Below, piece after piece: positions 27,504-35,569 of a stretch of DNA of 64,000 bases. The notes under the pieces were generated by a model, which did no database searches, was not told the DNA's origin, and saw only the letters and a list, made by a program, of their open reading frames with translations. Location of the stretch: the NCBI RefSeq assembly GCF_026153355.1, contig NZ_CP110636.1, forward strand, positions 4,402,001 to 4,466,000, given 5' to 3'. Every line of letters begins with the position of its first letter. Position 1 is the stretch's first letter. The DNA comes from Streptomyces endophytica (GTDB taxonomy: Bacteria; Actinomycetota; Actinomycetes; Streptomycetales; Streptomycetaceae). Both the position numbers and the translations under genes were made by a program.

Positions 27504-28486
27504 GTGACCGAAGTGGTCGGACTTCATCTAGGCACAAACGTCGACATTCCCGTATCGATAGCGTTTCTTCCGGGAGTGTCGGTCATCTCGTTGCTGGCCG
27601 ATGTCCTCGGTGTCGCGCAGGGCGTACCGGTGAGTCGGCGCAGGCTGCTGCGGAAGGCCTGTCCCGAGTATCTGGCGGATGTGATGGGCCCGATCACGGC
27701 GGGCGGATCCCTGCGCATTCCCGAGTCGCTCCTGATGCGGGGGAACTCAAGGAAAGCAGTATGCGCGACGAGGTCCGGCGCATTGCCGAGATGCCGCCGG
27801 CCGCCTTCCTCGCCGACCTGGAACGTACATTCGGTGGAGAAGTGCTGCCGGCCTGGCGAAAGGCCACGGACAATCCCGCCGACTTCCTGAATGCCTACGC
27901 CGGGCTGGTGCGAAAGGTATGGGACGCGGTGGCGCCCGTATGGCAGCAGGGAAAGCCCTTACTGGAACGGGAAATCGAGCGCGCGGGCGTGGCCTCGGTC
28001 ACCGGAACGATGAGCGCGTTCCTCGCGAATCTCAGCCCGCGGATCGCCTTCGTCGACGGAAACATTCTGCTGCCCGACCACGCACCGATCGAAAAGGGCG
28101 TCACGGTACGCAAATTGACGCTCATGCCGCTGGTCTCCGGCACCCGCGCCTGCGCCTACCACGTCGACCACCACGGCCACATGTACCTCGGCTATCCCAT
28201 CGCCGGCCTCGCCCCGCTCCTGCAGAATGAGGCCGCACGGGCGGAGACGGCCGCCGATGCCCTCGCCATGATGCTCGGCGATCTCCGGGCCGACATCCTC
28301 CGGACGGGCAACCAGCCCGTCACCATGGGGAAGCTGGCCGACCTGCTGCACTGCACCGCGGGCACGGTGACGTACCACTGCCGGCAACTGGAACAGGCGG
28401 GCCTGCTCTCCCGCGAGCGGCGCGGCCGGGAGGTCCGGATACTGCGCACCCTGCGGGGCGACGCACTGGTGGATGCCCTGTCATGA
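27504..28486 (+). CDS. Winged-helix (ArsR/DUF5937-like) transcriptional regulator of the cluster (one frameshift)
   Basis: About 327 residues after correcting one missing G at 27739-27743 (five Gs where six join 'LLMRG' to 'ELKESSMRDEV'). The N-terminal two-thirds resembles actinobacterial DUF5937-type regulators. The C-terminal 80 residues are a winged helix of ArsR type ('LADLLHCTAGTVTYHCRQLE', then 'LLSRERRGREVRI'). The start is GTG 27504 after GGGGGAAAAGAA. Its stop overlaps the purN start by 4 bp, so it is made together with PurN and probably controls the flanking genes. The ligand is unknown. Confidence 0.68.
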
Positions 28487-29175
28487 CGCACCCGACGAAC
28501 AGGACGGACATGCCCCACATGACGAACGTGAGCGACGCGGCGGACATGATCGAGCGACGAGCACCGAACCTCCGTCTCGTCGTCCTGGTCTCGGGCTCCG
28601 GCACGAACCTCCAGGCGCTCCTCGACGCGATCGCCGCCGACCCCGCGGGCTTCGGGGCGGAGATCGTCGCGGTCGGCGCCGACCGGCCGGGCATCACCGG
28701 GCTGGAACGTGCCGAGCGCGCCGGCCTGCCGACGTTCGTGTGCCGGGTGAAGGACCACACCACCCGCGAGGAGTGGGACGAGGCCCTGGCCGAGGCGACC
28801 GCGGCGCACCGTCCGGACCTGGTGGTCTCGGCCGGCTTCATGAAGATCGTCGGCAAGGCGTTCCTCGCCCGGTTCGGCGGCCGCGTCCTCAACACGCACC
28901 CCGCCCTGCTGCCCAGCTTCCCGGGCGCCCACGGCGTACGCGACGCCCTGGCCCACGGTGTACGGGTGACCGGCTGCACGGTGCACCTCGTCGACGACGG
29001 CGTGGACACCGGCCCGATCATCGCGCAGGGCGTGGTGCAGGTACGGGATGAGGACGACGAGACCACGCTGCACGAACGCATCAAGGAGGTCGAGCGCGCA
29101 CTGCTGGTCGACGTCGTACGACGGATCGCCCGGGACGGCTACCGGGTGGTCGGACGAAGAGTGCTGATTCCCTGA
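28483..29175 (+). CDS. purN: Phosphoribosylglycinamide formyltransferase (GAR transformylase)
   Basis: Transfers a formyl group from 10-formyl-THF to GAR, giving FGAR, the third step from PRPP to AIR. The 230-residue protein has 'LVSGSGTNLQALLDA' (folate/GAR site), 'NTHPALLPSFPGAHGV' with the catalytic Asn and His, and 'VDDGVDTGPII' with the catalytic Asp. ATG 28483 overlaps the regulator stop; ATG 28510 would remove an unneeded N-terminal extension. Streptomyces purN is normally linked to purH, which is absent here, so this may be a second, cluster-dedicated copy. Confidence 0.92.
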   Translation: MTHPTNRTDMPHMTNVSDAADMIERRAPNLRLVVLVSGSGTNLQALLDAIAADPAGFGAEIVAVGADRPGITGLERAERAGLPTFVCRVKDHTTREEWDEALAEATAAHRPDLVVSAGFMKIVGKAFLARFGGRVLNTHPALLPSFPGAHGVRDALAHGVRVTGCTVHLVDDGVDTGPIIAQGVVQVRDEDDETTLHERIKEVERALLVDVVRRIARDGYRVVGRRVLIP

Positions 29176-29198
29176 GGGGGCCTTCTTGAGCGCGGCGA

Positions 29199-29241
29199 TG
29201 GCCGTGGACTCGTTGCCGGTCGGGCAACGAGTCCACGGCCA
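29199..29241. terminator. Perfect 19-bp stem bidirectional terminator between purN and purL
   Basis: TGGCCGTGGACTCGTTGCC (29199-29217) pairs fully with 29223-29241 around the loop GGTCG. It lies between the convergent purN and purL, 23 bp past purN and 11 bp past the purL stop, and should serve both. Confidence 0.85.
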
Positions 29242-29252
29242 CCGTCATGTCG

Positions 29253-31502
29253 TCAGGCAATGAGCCCCGGGATGGTGCCCTCATGGGCGGTGCGCAGTTC
29301 GCTGAGCGGGATGCTGAACTCGCCCTGGACGTCGATCTCTTCGCCGTCGACGACACCGATGCGGGTGGCCGGCAGGCCGCGGACGGTGCACATGTCGGTG
29401 AAGCGGACTTCCTCGCTCCGCGGCACGGCGACGACCGCACGGCCCGCCGACTCGCTGAACAGGAAGGTGAACGCGTCCAGCCCGTCGGGCACGACGAGCC
29501 GGGCACCGGTCCCGCCGCGCAGGCACGACTCGACGAGCGCCTGGATCAGTCCGCCGTCGGACAGGTCGTGGGCTGCGTCGATCATGCCGTCGCGGGAGGC
29601 GGAGATCAGGATCTCGGCCAGCAGCCGCTCCCGCTCCAGATCCACCTGCGGGGGCAGACCGCCGAGGTGCTCATGGATGACCTGCGACCAGGCCGAACCA
29701 CCGAACTCCTCACGGGTCTCGCCGAGCAGGTAGAGCAACTGGCCTTCCTGGGTGAACGCCTGGGACGTGCGGCGCGTGACGTCGTCGATGACGCCGAGAA
29801 CGGCGACGACCGGCGTGGGGTGGATCGCCGTCTCCCCGGTCTGGTTGTAGAGGGAGACGTTGCCGCCGGTCACCGGGGTGCCCAGGGTCTGGCAGGCATC
29901 CGCCAGACCACGGGTGGCCTCGGCGAACTGCCACATGACGGCCGGGTCCTCGGGCGAACCGAAGTTCAGGCAGTCCGAGACGGCCAGCGGCTTGGCACCG
30001 GTGGTCGCGACGTTCCGGTACGCCTCCGCGAGGGCGAGCTGCGCGCCCGCGTACGGGTCGAGCTTGGCGTACCGGCCGTTGCCGTCCGTGGCGATGGCGA
30101 CGCCGAGGTTGGTCTCCTCGTCGATGCGAATCACGCCGGAGTCCTCGGGCTGCGCGAGGACGGTGTTGCCCTGGACGAAACGGTCGTACTGGTCGGTGAT
30201 CCACGCCTTGGACGCCTGGTTGGGGGACGCCACGAGCTTCAGGACCTGGTCCTTCAGCTCCGCCGAGGTGGTGGGCCGGGCGAGTTTGCCCGCGTCGTCG
30301 GCCTGCAGCGCGTCCTGCCAGGACGGACGCTCGTACGGCCGGTGGTAGACCGGGCCCTCGTGGGCGACGGTGCGCGGGGGGACGTCGACGATCTGCTCGC
30401 CGTGCCAGAAGATCTCCAGGCGTTCGCCGTCGGTGACCTCACCGATGACGGTGGCGATCACGTCCCACTTCTCGCAGATCTCCATGAACCGCTCGACGTG
30501 CTGCGGCTCGACGATCGCGCACATCCGCTCCTGCGACTCACTCATGAGGATCTCCTCAGGAGAGAGCGTCGCATCGCGCAGCGGAACGGAGTCCAGCTCG
30601 ACCCGCATACCGCCCGAGCCGGCCGACGCCAGCTCGCTGGTGGCGCAGGACAGTCCGGCGCCGCCCAGGTCCTGGATGCCGGCGACCAGCTTCTCCTTAA
30701 AGATCTCCAGGGTGCACTCGATGAGCAGCTTCTCCTGGAACGGGTCACCGACCTGCACCGCGGGCCGCTTGGTCGGCTTGCTGTCATCGAAGGTCTCCGA
30801 GGCGAGGACGGAGACGCCGCCGATGCCGTCGCCGCCGGTGCGGGCACCGTAGAGGATGACCTTGTTGCCCGCGCCGGAGGCCTTGGCCAGGTGGATGTCC
30901 TCGTGCTTCATCACACCGATACAACCGGCATTGACCAGCGGATTGCCCTGGTAGCAGGCATCGAAGACGACCTCACCACCGATGTTGGGAAGCCCCAGGC
31001 AGTTGCCGTAACCACCGATCCCGGCCACCACACCCGGCAGCACACGCTTGGTGTCGGGATGATCGGCCGCACCGAACCGCAGCGGATCGACCACCGCCAC
31101 CGGACGAGCCCCCATCGCCAGGATGTCGCGGACGATGCCGCCCACACCCGTGGCCGCGCCCTGGTAGGGCTCGATGTAGGAGGGGTGGTTGTGCGACTCG
31201 ACCTTGAAGGTCACCGCATACCCCTGACCGACATCGACCACGCCGGCGTTCTCCCCGATACCGACCAGCAGCGCATCGTTCTCGGGCGCCTTCTCCCCGA
31301 ACTGCTTCAGATGCACCTTGCTGGACTTGTACGAGCAGTGCTCGGACCACATCACCGAGTACATCGCCAGCTCCGCCCCGGTGGGGCGGCGGCCCAGGAT
31401 CTCGCGGATCCGCGCGTACTCATCCTCCTTCAGACCCAACTCCGCCCAGGGCTGGGCCGATTCGGGGGTCTCGGTGGCGTGCTTGACAGTGTCCAGAGTC
31501 AT
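29253..31502 (-). CDS. purL: Phosphoribosylformylglycinamidine synthase, large subunit
   Basis: The 749-residue 'small PurL' of the three-part PurS/PurQ/PurL complex: ATP-dependent amidation of FGAR to FGAM. 'VMWSEHCSYKSSK' near residue 50, 'FKVESHNHPS', 'GVGGIVRDILAMGARPVAV' and the second-half 'AHDLSDGGL' are intact catalytic and ATP-site motifs. It overlaps purQ by one base (ATGA). The sequence is close to the primary-metabolism Streptomyces PurL as I remember it, so I cannot tell from this window alone whether it is the only copy. Confidence 0.95.
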   Translation of the reverse strand: MTLDTVKHATETPESAQPWAELGLKEDEYARIREILGRRPTGAELAMYSVMWSEHCSYKSSKVHLKQFGEKAPENDALLVGIGENAGVVDVGQGYAVTFKVESHNHPSYIEPYQGAATGVGGIVRDILAMGARPVAVVDPLRFGAADHPDTKRVLPGVVAGIGGYGNCLGLPNIGGEVVFDACYQGNPLVNAGCIGVMKHEDIHLAKASGAGNKVILYGARTGGDGIGGVSVLASETFDDSKPTKRPAVQVGDPFQEKLLIECTLEIFKEKLVAGIQDLGGAGLSCATSELASAGSGGMRVELDSVPLRDATLSPEEILMSESQERMCAIVEPQHVERFMEICEKWDVIATVIGEVTDGERLEIFWHGEQIVDVPPRTVAHEGPVYHRPYERPSWQDALQADDAGKLARPTTSAELKDQVLKLVASPNQASKAWITDQYDRFVQGNTVLAQPEDSGVIRIDEETNLGVAIATDGNGRYAKLDPYAGAQLALAEAYRNVATTGAKPLAVSDCLNFGSPEDPAVMWQFAEATRGLADACQTLGTPVTGGNVSLYNQTGETAIHPTPVVAVLGVIDDVTRRTSQAFTQEGQLLYLLGETREEFGGSAWSQVIHEHLGGLPPQVDLERERLLAEILISASRDGMIDAAHDLSDGGLIQALVESCLRGGTGARLVVPDGLDAFTFLFSESAGRAVVAVPRSEEVRFTDMCTVRGLPATRIGVVDGEEIDVQGEFSIPLSELRTAHEGTIPGLIA

Positions 31503-32182
31503 CAGGCGCCCACCAGCTTCTTCAGGATCGAGGTGAAGAATCCCAGGCCGTCGGTCCGGCCCGTCCCGATCAGCGGCTCCACCGCGTGCTCGGGGTGCGG
31601 CATCAGGCCCACCACATTGCCCGCCGCATTCGTGATGCCGGCAATGTCACGCAGCGAACCATTGGGGTTGCCGTCCAGATAACGGAAGACCACCCGGCCC
31701 TCCGCCTCCAGCTCATCCAGCGTGCGCTCGTCGGCGGTGTACCGACCGTCGATGTTCTTCAGCGGGATGGAGATCTCCTGCCCCGCCTCGTAGTCCGCGG
31801 TCCAGGCCGTGGTGGCGTTCTCCACCCGCAGCTTCTGATCGCGGCAGATGAAGTGCAGATGGTTGTTGCGCAGCATCGCGCCCGGCAGCAGATGCGTCTC
31901 GGTCAGCACCTGGAACCCGTTGCAGATACCCAGGACCGGAAGCCCGGCCTTCGCCTGCTCGATGACGGTCTCCATGACCGGCGAAAAGCGCGAGATCGCC
32001 CCGGCACGCAGGTAATCGCCGTAGGAAAACCCGCCGGGCAGGACCACGGCGTCGACCTGCTTGAGGTCCTTGTCACGGTGCCACAACGGCACCGCCTCGG
32101 CGCCCGCCAGACCGACCGCGCGCTGGGTGTCGCGGTCATCGAGCGTGCCGGGGAAAGTGATCACACCGATACGCGAGGTCAT
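31502..32182 (-). CDS. purQ: Phosphoribosylformylglycinamidine synthase, glutaminase subunit
   Basis: A 226-residue class I glutamine amidotransferase supplying ammonia to PurL. The nucleophile is Cys87 in 'GICNGFQVL' and the catalytic His/Glu are in the C-terminal 'PHPEHAVEPL'. 'VLPGGFSYGDYLRAGA' is the family-specific region. Overlaps of 4 bp with purS and 1 bp with purL make a tight purS-purQ-purL operon. Confidence 0.95.
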   Translation of the reverse strand: MTSRIGVITFPGTLDDRDTQRAVGLAGAEAVPLWHRDKDLKQVDAVVLPGGFSYGDYLRAGAISRFSPVMETVIEQAKAGLPVLGICNGFQVLTETHLLPGAMLRNNHLHFICRDQKLRVENATTAWTADYEAGQEISIPLKNIDGRYTADERTLDELEAEGRVVFRYLDGNPNGSLRDIAGITNAAGNVVGLMPHPEHAVEPLIGTGRTDGLGFFTSILKKLVGA

Positions 32183-32430
32183 GACTCGACCCGCACGGTG
32201 AAGTCTTCGATGACGGTGTTGGCGAGAAAGGTGTCGGCCAGCTCCTGGATACGGGTGAGGGCGGCCTCATCGACGGGCCCGTCCACCTCCAGTTCGAAAC
32301 GCTTGCCCTGGCGGACTTCGGCGATCGCGATGCCGTCGAAACCGAGGCGGGGCAGTGCGCGCTGCACCGCCTGCCCCTGCGGGTCGAGGATCTCCGGCTT
32401 GAGCATGACGTCGACCACGACGCGTGCCAC
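32179..32430 (-). CDS. purS: Phosphoribosylformylglycinamidine synthase, PurS subunit
   Basis: The 83-residue PurS scaffold, which links PurQ to PurL and helps ammonia transfer. 'RVVVDVMLKPEILDPQGQAV' is the conserved start and 'VRQGKRFELEVDG' follows the first helix. I use GTG 32430 because AAGGAG stands 5 bp upstream; the GTG at 32436 would lie inside the ribosome site. First gene of the purSQL operon, divergent from the monooxygenase gene. Confidence 0.93.
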   Translation of the reverse strand: MARVVVDVMLKPEILDPQGQAVQRALPRLGFDGIAIAEVRQGKRFELEVDGPVDEAALTRIQELADTFLANTVIEDFTVRVES

Positions 32431-32787
32431 TGGCACTCCTTCCGGTAAGGGTGTTGACGCAAAAGGGAGTTGCTGGGTTCCACCGGAAGGAAAAAGTGAC
32501 CTGTTTCACTTTGGAGTCGGCGGATTCGCGCCGGAGTGACGCTGTGCACTCCGGCGCGAAGTCGGTTCGATCCGCTCGGTCCGGGCCCCCGTCCGGTCGG
32601 CTCCATTAGGGGGAAGTCGGGGCGGCGAAGTCAAGGTTCGGCAGGAATCCAGCTGGTCGTTTGAAAGTCCTTGAAAGTGGCTGGAGCCGACCCCCCGACT
32701 TGATGAAGTCTTGGTCGTACAGCAGCACCCTCACAGGCTTCGGAGGGGGCTGGCTACGCCGCACCATCGATGGGGGAAATCAGTTCC
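32431..32787. promoter_or_regulatory. Divergent promoter region between purS and the biosynthetic operon
   Basis: 357 bp without a gene. It contains the perfect 14-bp inverted repeat TTCGCGCCGGAGTG-N8-CACTCCGGCGCGAA (32525-32560) and a 10-bp-period direct repeat, TTGAAAGTCC TTGAAAGTGG (32661-32680). It must carry promoters for the purSQL operon on the left and the operon beginning at 32788 on the right. Confidence 0.7.
32525..32560. promoter_or_regulatory. Perfect 14-bp inverted repeat in the purS leader/promoter
   Basis: Arms 32525-32538 and 32547-32560 with an 8-bp spacer (ACGCTGTG), 95 bp upstream of purS. It could be an operator for the cluster regulator or an attenuator hairpin in the purSQL transcript. 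No known purine riboswitch core was recognised. Confidence 0.65.
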
Positions 32788-34167
32788 ATGCCAGAACCAC
32801 AAGTGGATCCACGGCCGGTCGCCGTCATCGGAGCGGGCCCTTCCGGGCTGGCCTCTCTCAAGAACCTCAGTGATCTCAACATTCCGTGTGTGGCGTACGA
32901 GTCCCACTCCGGCGTGGGCGGTATCTGGGACATCCGTAATCCGCGGAGTTCCGTCTACCAGAACACCCACACCATCACCTCCCGCGAGGTGACGGGTTAT
33001 GCGGATCTTCCCATGGACCGCGGGTTGCCCGCCTATCCCCGGCACGATCAGGTGCACGGGTATCTGCAGCAGTACGCGGAGCGGTTCAACCTGCTGCCGC
33101 TGATCCGGTTCGGCTCCGACGTCACGCAGGTCGAGCGGCTCACGGACGGCTGGCGGGTCACGACCGCGGACGGGCACTCGGCCGAGCACCGTGCGCTGAT
33201 CATTGCGAACGGCCACAACTGGCACCCCCATATGCCGGCGTTCTCGGGGAAGTTCGACGGGGAGATCCTGCACAGCCGGGACTACACCAGCGCGGCCGCT
33301 CTCGCCGGCAAGCGGGTCCTGGTCGTCGGTGCCGGGAATTCCGGCTGTGACATCGCGGTGGAGGCCGCCGGGGTCACCGACCACGTCGCGATCAGCATGC
33401 GCCGCGGTTACTACTTCTTCCCGAAATTCATCTTCGGAAACCCCGCGGACCAGGTCTCCGAATCGAGCCAGAACCTGCGGCTGCCGGCCCCGGTGGCGCG
33501 TGCGGCGTACCGGACCATGCTGAAGCTGAGCATCGGCACCCCCGATCAGTTCGGACTGCCGAAGCCCGATCACGAGCCGCTGGAATCCCCGCCGATCGTG
33601 AACTCCCTGCTGCCGTACTACTGCGCGCACGGCCGGGTGAAGGTGCGCAAGGCACCGGTGCGTTTCGACGGGAAGTTCGTCGAGTTCTCGGACGGTACGT
33701 CGGAGGAATTCGACACCATCATCATGGCGACCGGTTTCCGGATCCACATTCCGTTCGTCGGCGAGGAGCACCTCGACTGGAACAAGGGCCGGCCGGACTT
33801 CTATCTGCTGGCTTTCTCGCCGCGCTACGACGATCTCTTCATCGCCGGCATGACCGACGGAACGGGCGGCCATTTCCCCACCGTCGAGCTGCAGTCCCGG
33901 GTGATCGCGAGCTATCTGGCGGCCCGGGAACGGGACCCGGAGGCGGCCCGCCGGTTCGACGAGCGCAAGCGGAGGCGGGACGTGGACATCACCGGCGGGA
34001 TCAAGTTCCTCGACTCCCCGCGCAATCTCACCCAGTTCGAGCTCCTCACCTACCTGCGGGTGCTGCGCGACCACCTGTCGCTGCTCGGCGGCCGCGACAC
34101 CACCTACGCCCAACGGCCCTCCCTGCTGGAGCAGGCGGCCGCGCTCTTCTCGGGAGGCCGCAAGTGA
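32788..34167 (+). CDS. Flavin-containing monooxygenase (FMO/BVMO-like)
   Basis: A 459-residue class B flavoprotein monooxygenase using FAD and NADPH to oxidise a soft nucleophile (N or S) or a ketone. The FAD site GAGPSG is at residues 15-20 and the NADPH site GAGNSG at about 181-186. Between them 'FSGKFDGEILHSRDYT' is the FMO fingerprint region, and 'IMATGFR' is the late ATG motif. ATG 32788 is chosen over 32770 because GGGGGAA is spaced correctly for it. First gene of the long biosynthetic operon; its stop overlaps the next start by 4 bp. The substrate is unknown; N-oxidation of an amine is one option. Confidence 0.88.
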   Translation: MPEPQVDPRPVAVIGAGPSGLASLKNLSDLNIPCVAYESHSGVGGIWDIRNPRSSVYQNTHTITSREVTGYADLPMDRGLPAYPRHDQVHGYLQQYAERFNLLPLIRFGSDVTQVERLTDGWRVTTADGHSAEHRALIIANGHNWHPHMPAFSGKFDGEILHSRDYTSAAALAGKRVLVVGAGNSGCDIAVEAAGVTDHVAISMRRGYYFFPKFIFGNPADQVSESSQNLRLPAPVARAAYRTMLKLSIGTPDQFGLPKPDHEPLESPPIVNSLLPYYCAHGRVKVRKAPVRFDGKFVEFSDGTSEEFDTIIMATGFRIHIPFVGEEHLDWNKGRPDFYLLAFSPRYDDLFIAGMTDGTGGHFPTVELQSRVIASYLAARERDPEAARRFDERKRRRDVDITGGIKFLDSPRNLTQFELLTYLRVLRDHLSLLGGRDTTYAQRPSLLEQAAALFSGGRK

Positions 34168-35042
34168 ACGCCGTCGGTGCGGCGGTGCTGAGCGAGGTGC
34201 AGAAGGAGGTCCTCGACGAGGTGCTCGTCGGGGTGCCGTACAACAGCGCCTCCCAGTTCCACGAGTACTTCGGCACCCGGGCCGCCCCGCCGCGGTTCGG
34301 ACAGTCCTGCGCCTGGCAGTCGTTCACGGCCGGCCGGCTGGTCGCCGAACGGTCCGGGATCACCGCCGAATACCCCATCGACGGGCGGCACGTGGCGGCC
34401 GTCTACCGGCGGGCGGAGGGCCTCGACATCCTCGACCCGTACCTGCTGCACGCCGAGCCGCTGCGGCTCGACCGGGCCGCCGCGACCGACGGCGTCGTGC
34501 AGCTGACCGTCGACGCCTACCCGTTCCGGGTCAAGAAGGACGGCAGCCCGGCGCCGAGCCGGGTGCGGGCCACCTGGACGCTCGACGACGACGCGGTCCG
34601 CCTGGACTACCTGCGGTACAGCCCGCGGCGCGGGCACAACATCGCCTCGCGGTCCTTCGTGCTGCGCCCCGAGTCGCAACTGGAGACCGTGCCGCCGGCC
34701 GCGGACTGGGTGCGTCCGCTGCTGGTCCACCCCGAGCAGCACAGCGTGTCCGTACGGGTGCTGCACCCGGTCACCCGGCAGATGGCGGAGCTGGTGCTGC
34801 CGCTCGCCGGGCGGCCCGCCGGGGTCGCCGAGGACAGCCTGCTGATGCTCACCAAGGACAACCAGGGTGCCGTCGCGACCCACGGCGACACCCGCTTCCG
34901 GCGCGACCTGGAGGTCGTGGCGGACGCGGTCGGCGCACCACAGGACGACGTGGTCGCCTTCCTGCTCGAAGCGGCCGCGATCCACCGCGCCGCGGCACCG
35001 GCCGGGCTGGTCCTGGCCCCGTACTCCCTGGAGGACGAGTGA
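34164..35042 (+). CDS. Uncharacterised protein with a Cys-His-Asp arrangement, possibly arylamine N-acyltransferase-like
   Basis: 292 residues with no firm family. C49 ('GQSCAWQSF'), H76 ('DGRHVAAVY') and D91 ('ILDPYLL') are ordered and flanked as in arylamine N-acetyltransferases and other transglutaminase-like folds, although the Cys-to-His spacing (27) is shorter than in NATs. The second half is beta-rich. RifF-type members of the NAT family form amides from carrier-bound acyl chains, so an amide-forming role with the ACP encoded downstream would fit; this is inference from three residues and context. GTG start overlapping the monooxygenase stop; 4-bp overlap with the next gene. Confidence 0.45.
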   Translation: MNAVGAAVLSEVQKEVLDEVLVGVPYNSASQFHEYFGTRAAPPRFGQSCAWQSFTAGRLVAERSGITAEYPIDGRHVAAVYRRAEGLDILDPYLLHAEPLRLDRAAATDGVVQLTVDAYPFRVKKDGSPAPSRVRATWTLDDDAVRLDYLRYSPRRGHNIASRSFVLRPESQLETVPPAADWVRPLLVHPEQHSVSVRVLHPVTRQMAELVLPLAGRPAGVAEDSLLMLTKDNQGAVATHGDTRFRRDLEVVADAVGAPQDDVVAFLLEAAAIHRAAAPAGLVLAPYSLEDE

Positions 35043-35569
35043 CGGCCCCAGACGCGCGGGACGACCGGCCCGCCCGCTCCTACTTCCTGGCCGGCACCAT
35101 GCAGGGCGCGCGCACCGGCGCCGACCTCACCGATCAGTCCTACCGGCAGCGGCTGACCGAGGCGCTGCGCGCGCGCCGCCCCGACGCGGTGATCCACGAC
35201 CCGGGTGTGGTGATGGCCGAATGGCTCGCCTCGCACCCCGCGGACGTCCGCGCCGCACACGCCGCGCTGGCCGAGCGGAAGGTCCTGCACCACGACGAAC
35301 TCGCCAAGGAACTCCGCGAGTTGACCGACCTGTTCCACCGGCTCACCCGGCTGGCGGCGGACAGCGACGTCTGCGTGGCCTGGCTGCCCGGGCACGAGCC
35401 GAGCATGGGCACCGCCGCGGAGATGCTCTCCGCGCACCGTGCCGGCCGCACCGTCGTCGCCATCACGGACATGCGCCAGAACCTCGCGGTGCTGTCCTGC
35501 TCGACCGTGATCCTGCCGGACCTGGACGCCTTCACCGACTGGCTCGACGCGGGCGGTGACGCCTTATGA
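35039..35569 (+). CDS. Nucleoside 2-deoxyribosyltransferase/RCL-like N-glycosidase
   Basis: 176 residues of the NDT-like fold. The first strand reads 'SYFLAGTMQGAR' and the active-site segment 'PSMGTAAEMLSAHRAG' places the candidate catalytic Glu at residue 128, as in NDT, mammalian RCL (dNMP N-hydrolase) and the antibiotic-pathway CMP hydrolases MilB and BlsM. Hydrolysis of the base-ribose bond of a nucleotide is the expected reaction. It sits directly before purF (4-bp overlap), which suggests a purine-pathway nucleotide such as AIR as substrate, releasing free 5-aminoimidazole. Fold assignment is fairly secure; the substrate is inference. Confidence 0.65.
   Translation: MTAPDARDDRPARSYFLAGTMQGARTGADLTDQSYRQRLTEALRARRPDAVIHDPGVVMAEWLASHPADVRAAHAALAERKVLHHDELAKELRELTDLFHRLTRLAADSDVCVAWLPGHEPSMGTAAEMLSAHRAGRTVVAITDMRQNLAVLSCSTVILPDLDAFTDWLDAGGDAL

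Noticed and set aside
32431..32787. Purine (PurR or guanine riboswitch) control element upstream of purS
   Set aside because: I could not find the conserved guanine-riboswitch core, and purine riboswitches of that class are not typical of Streptomyces. Only a plain inverted repeat is visible.
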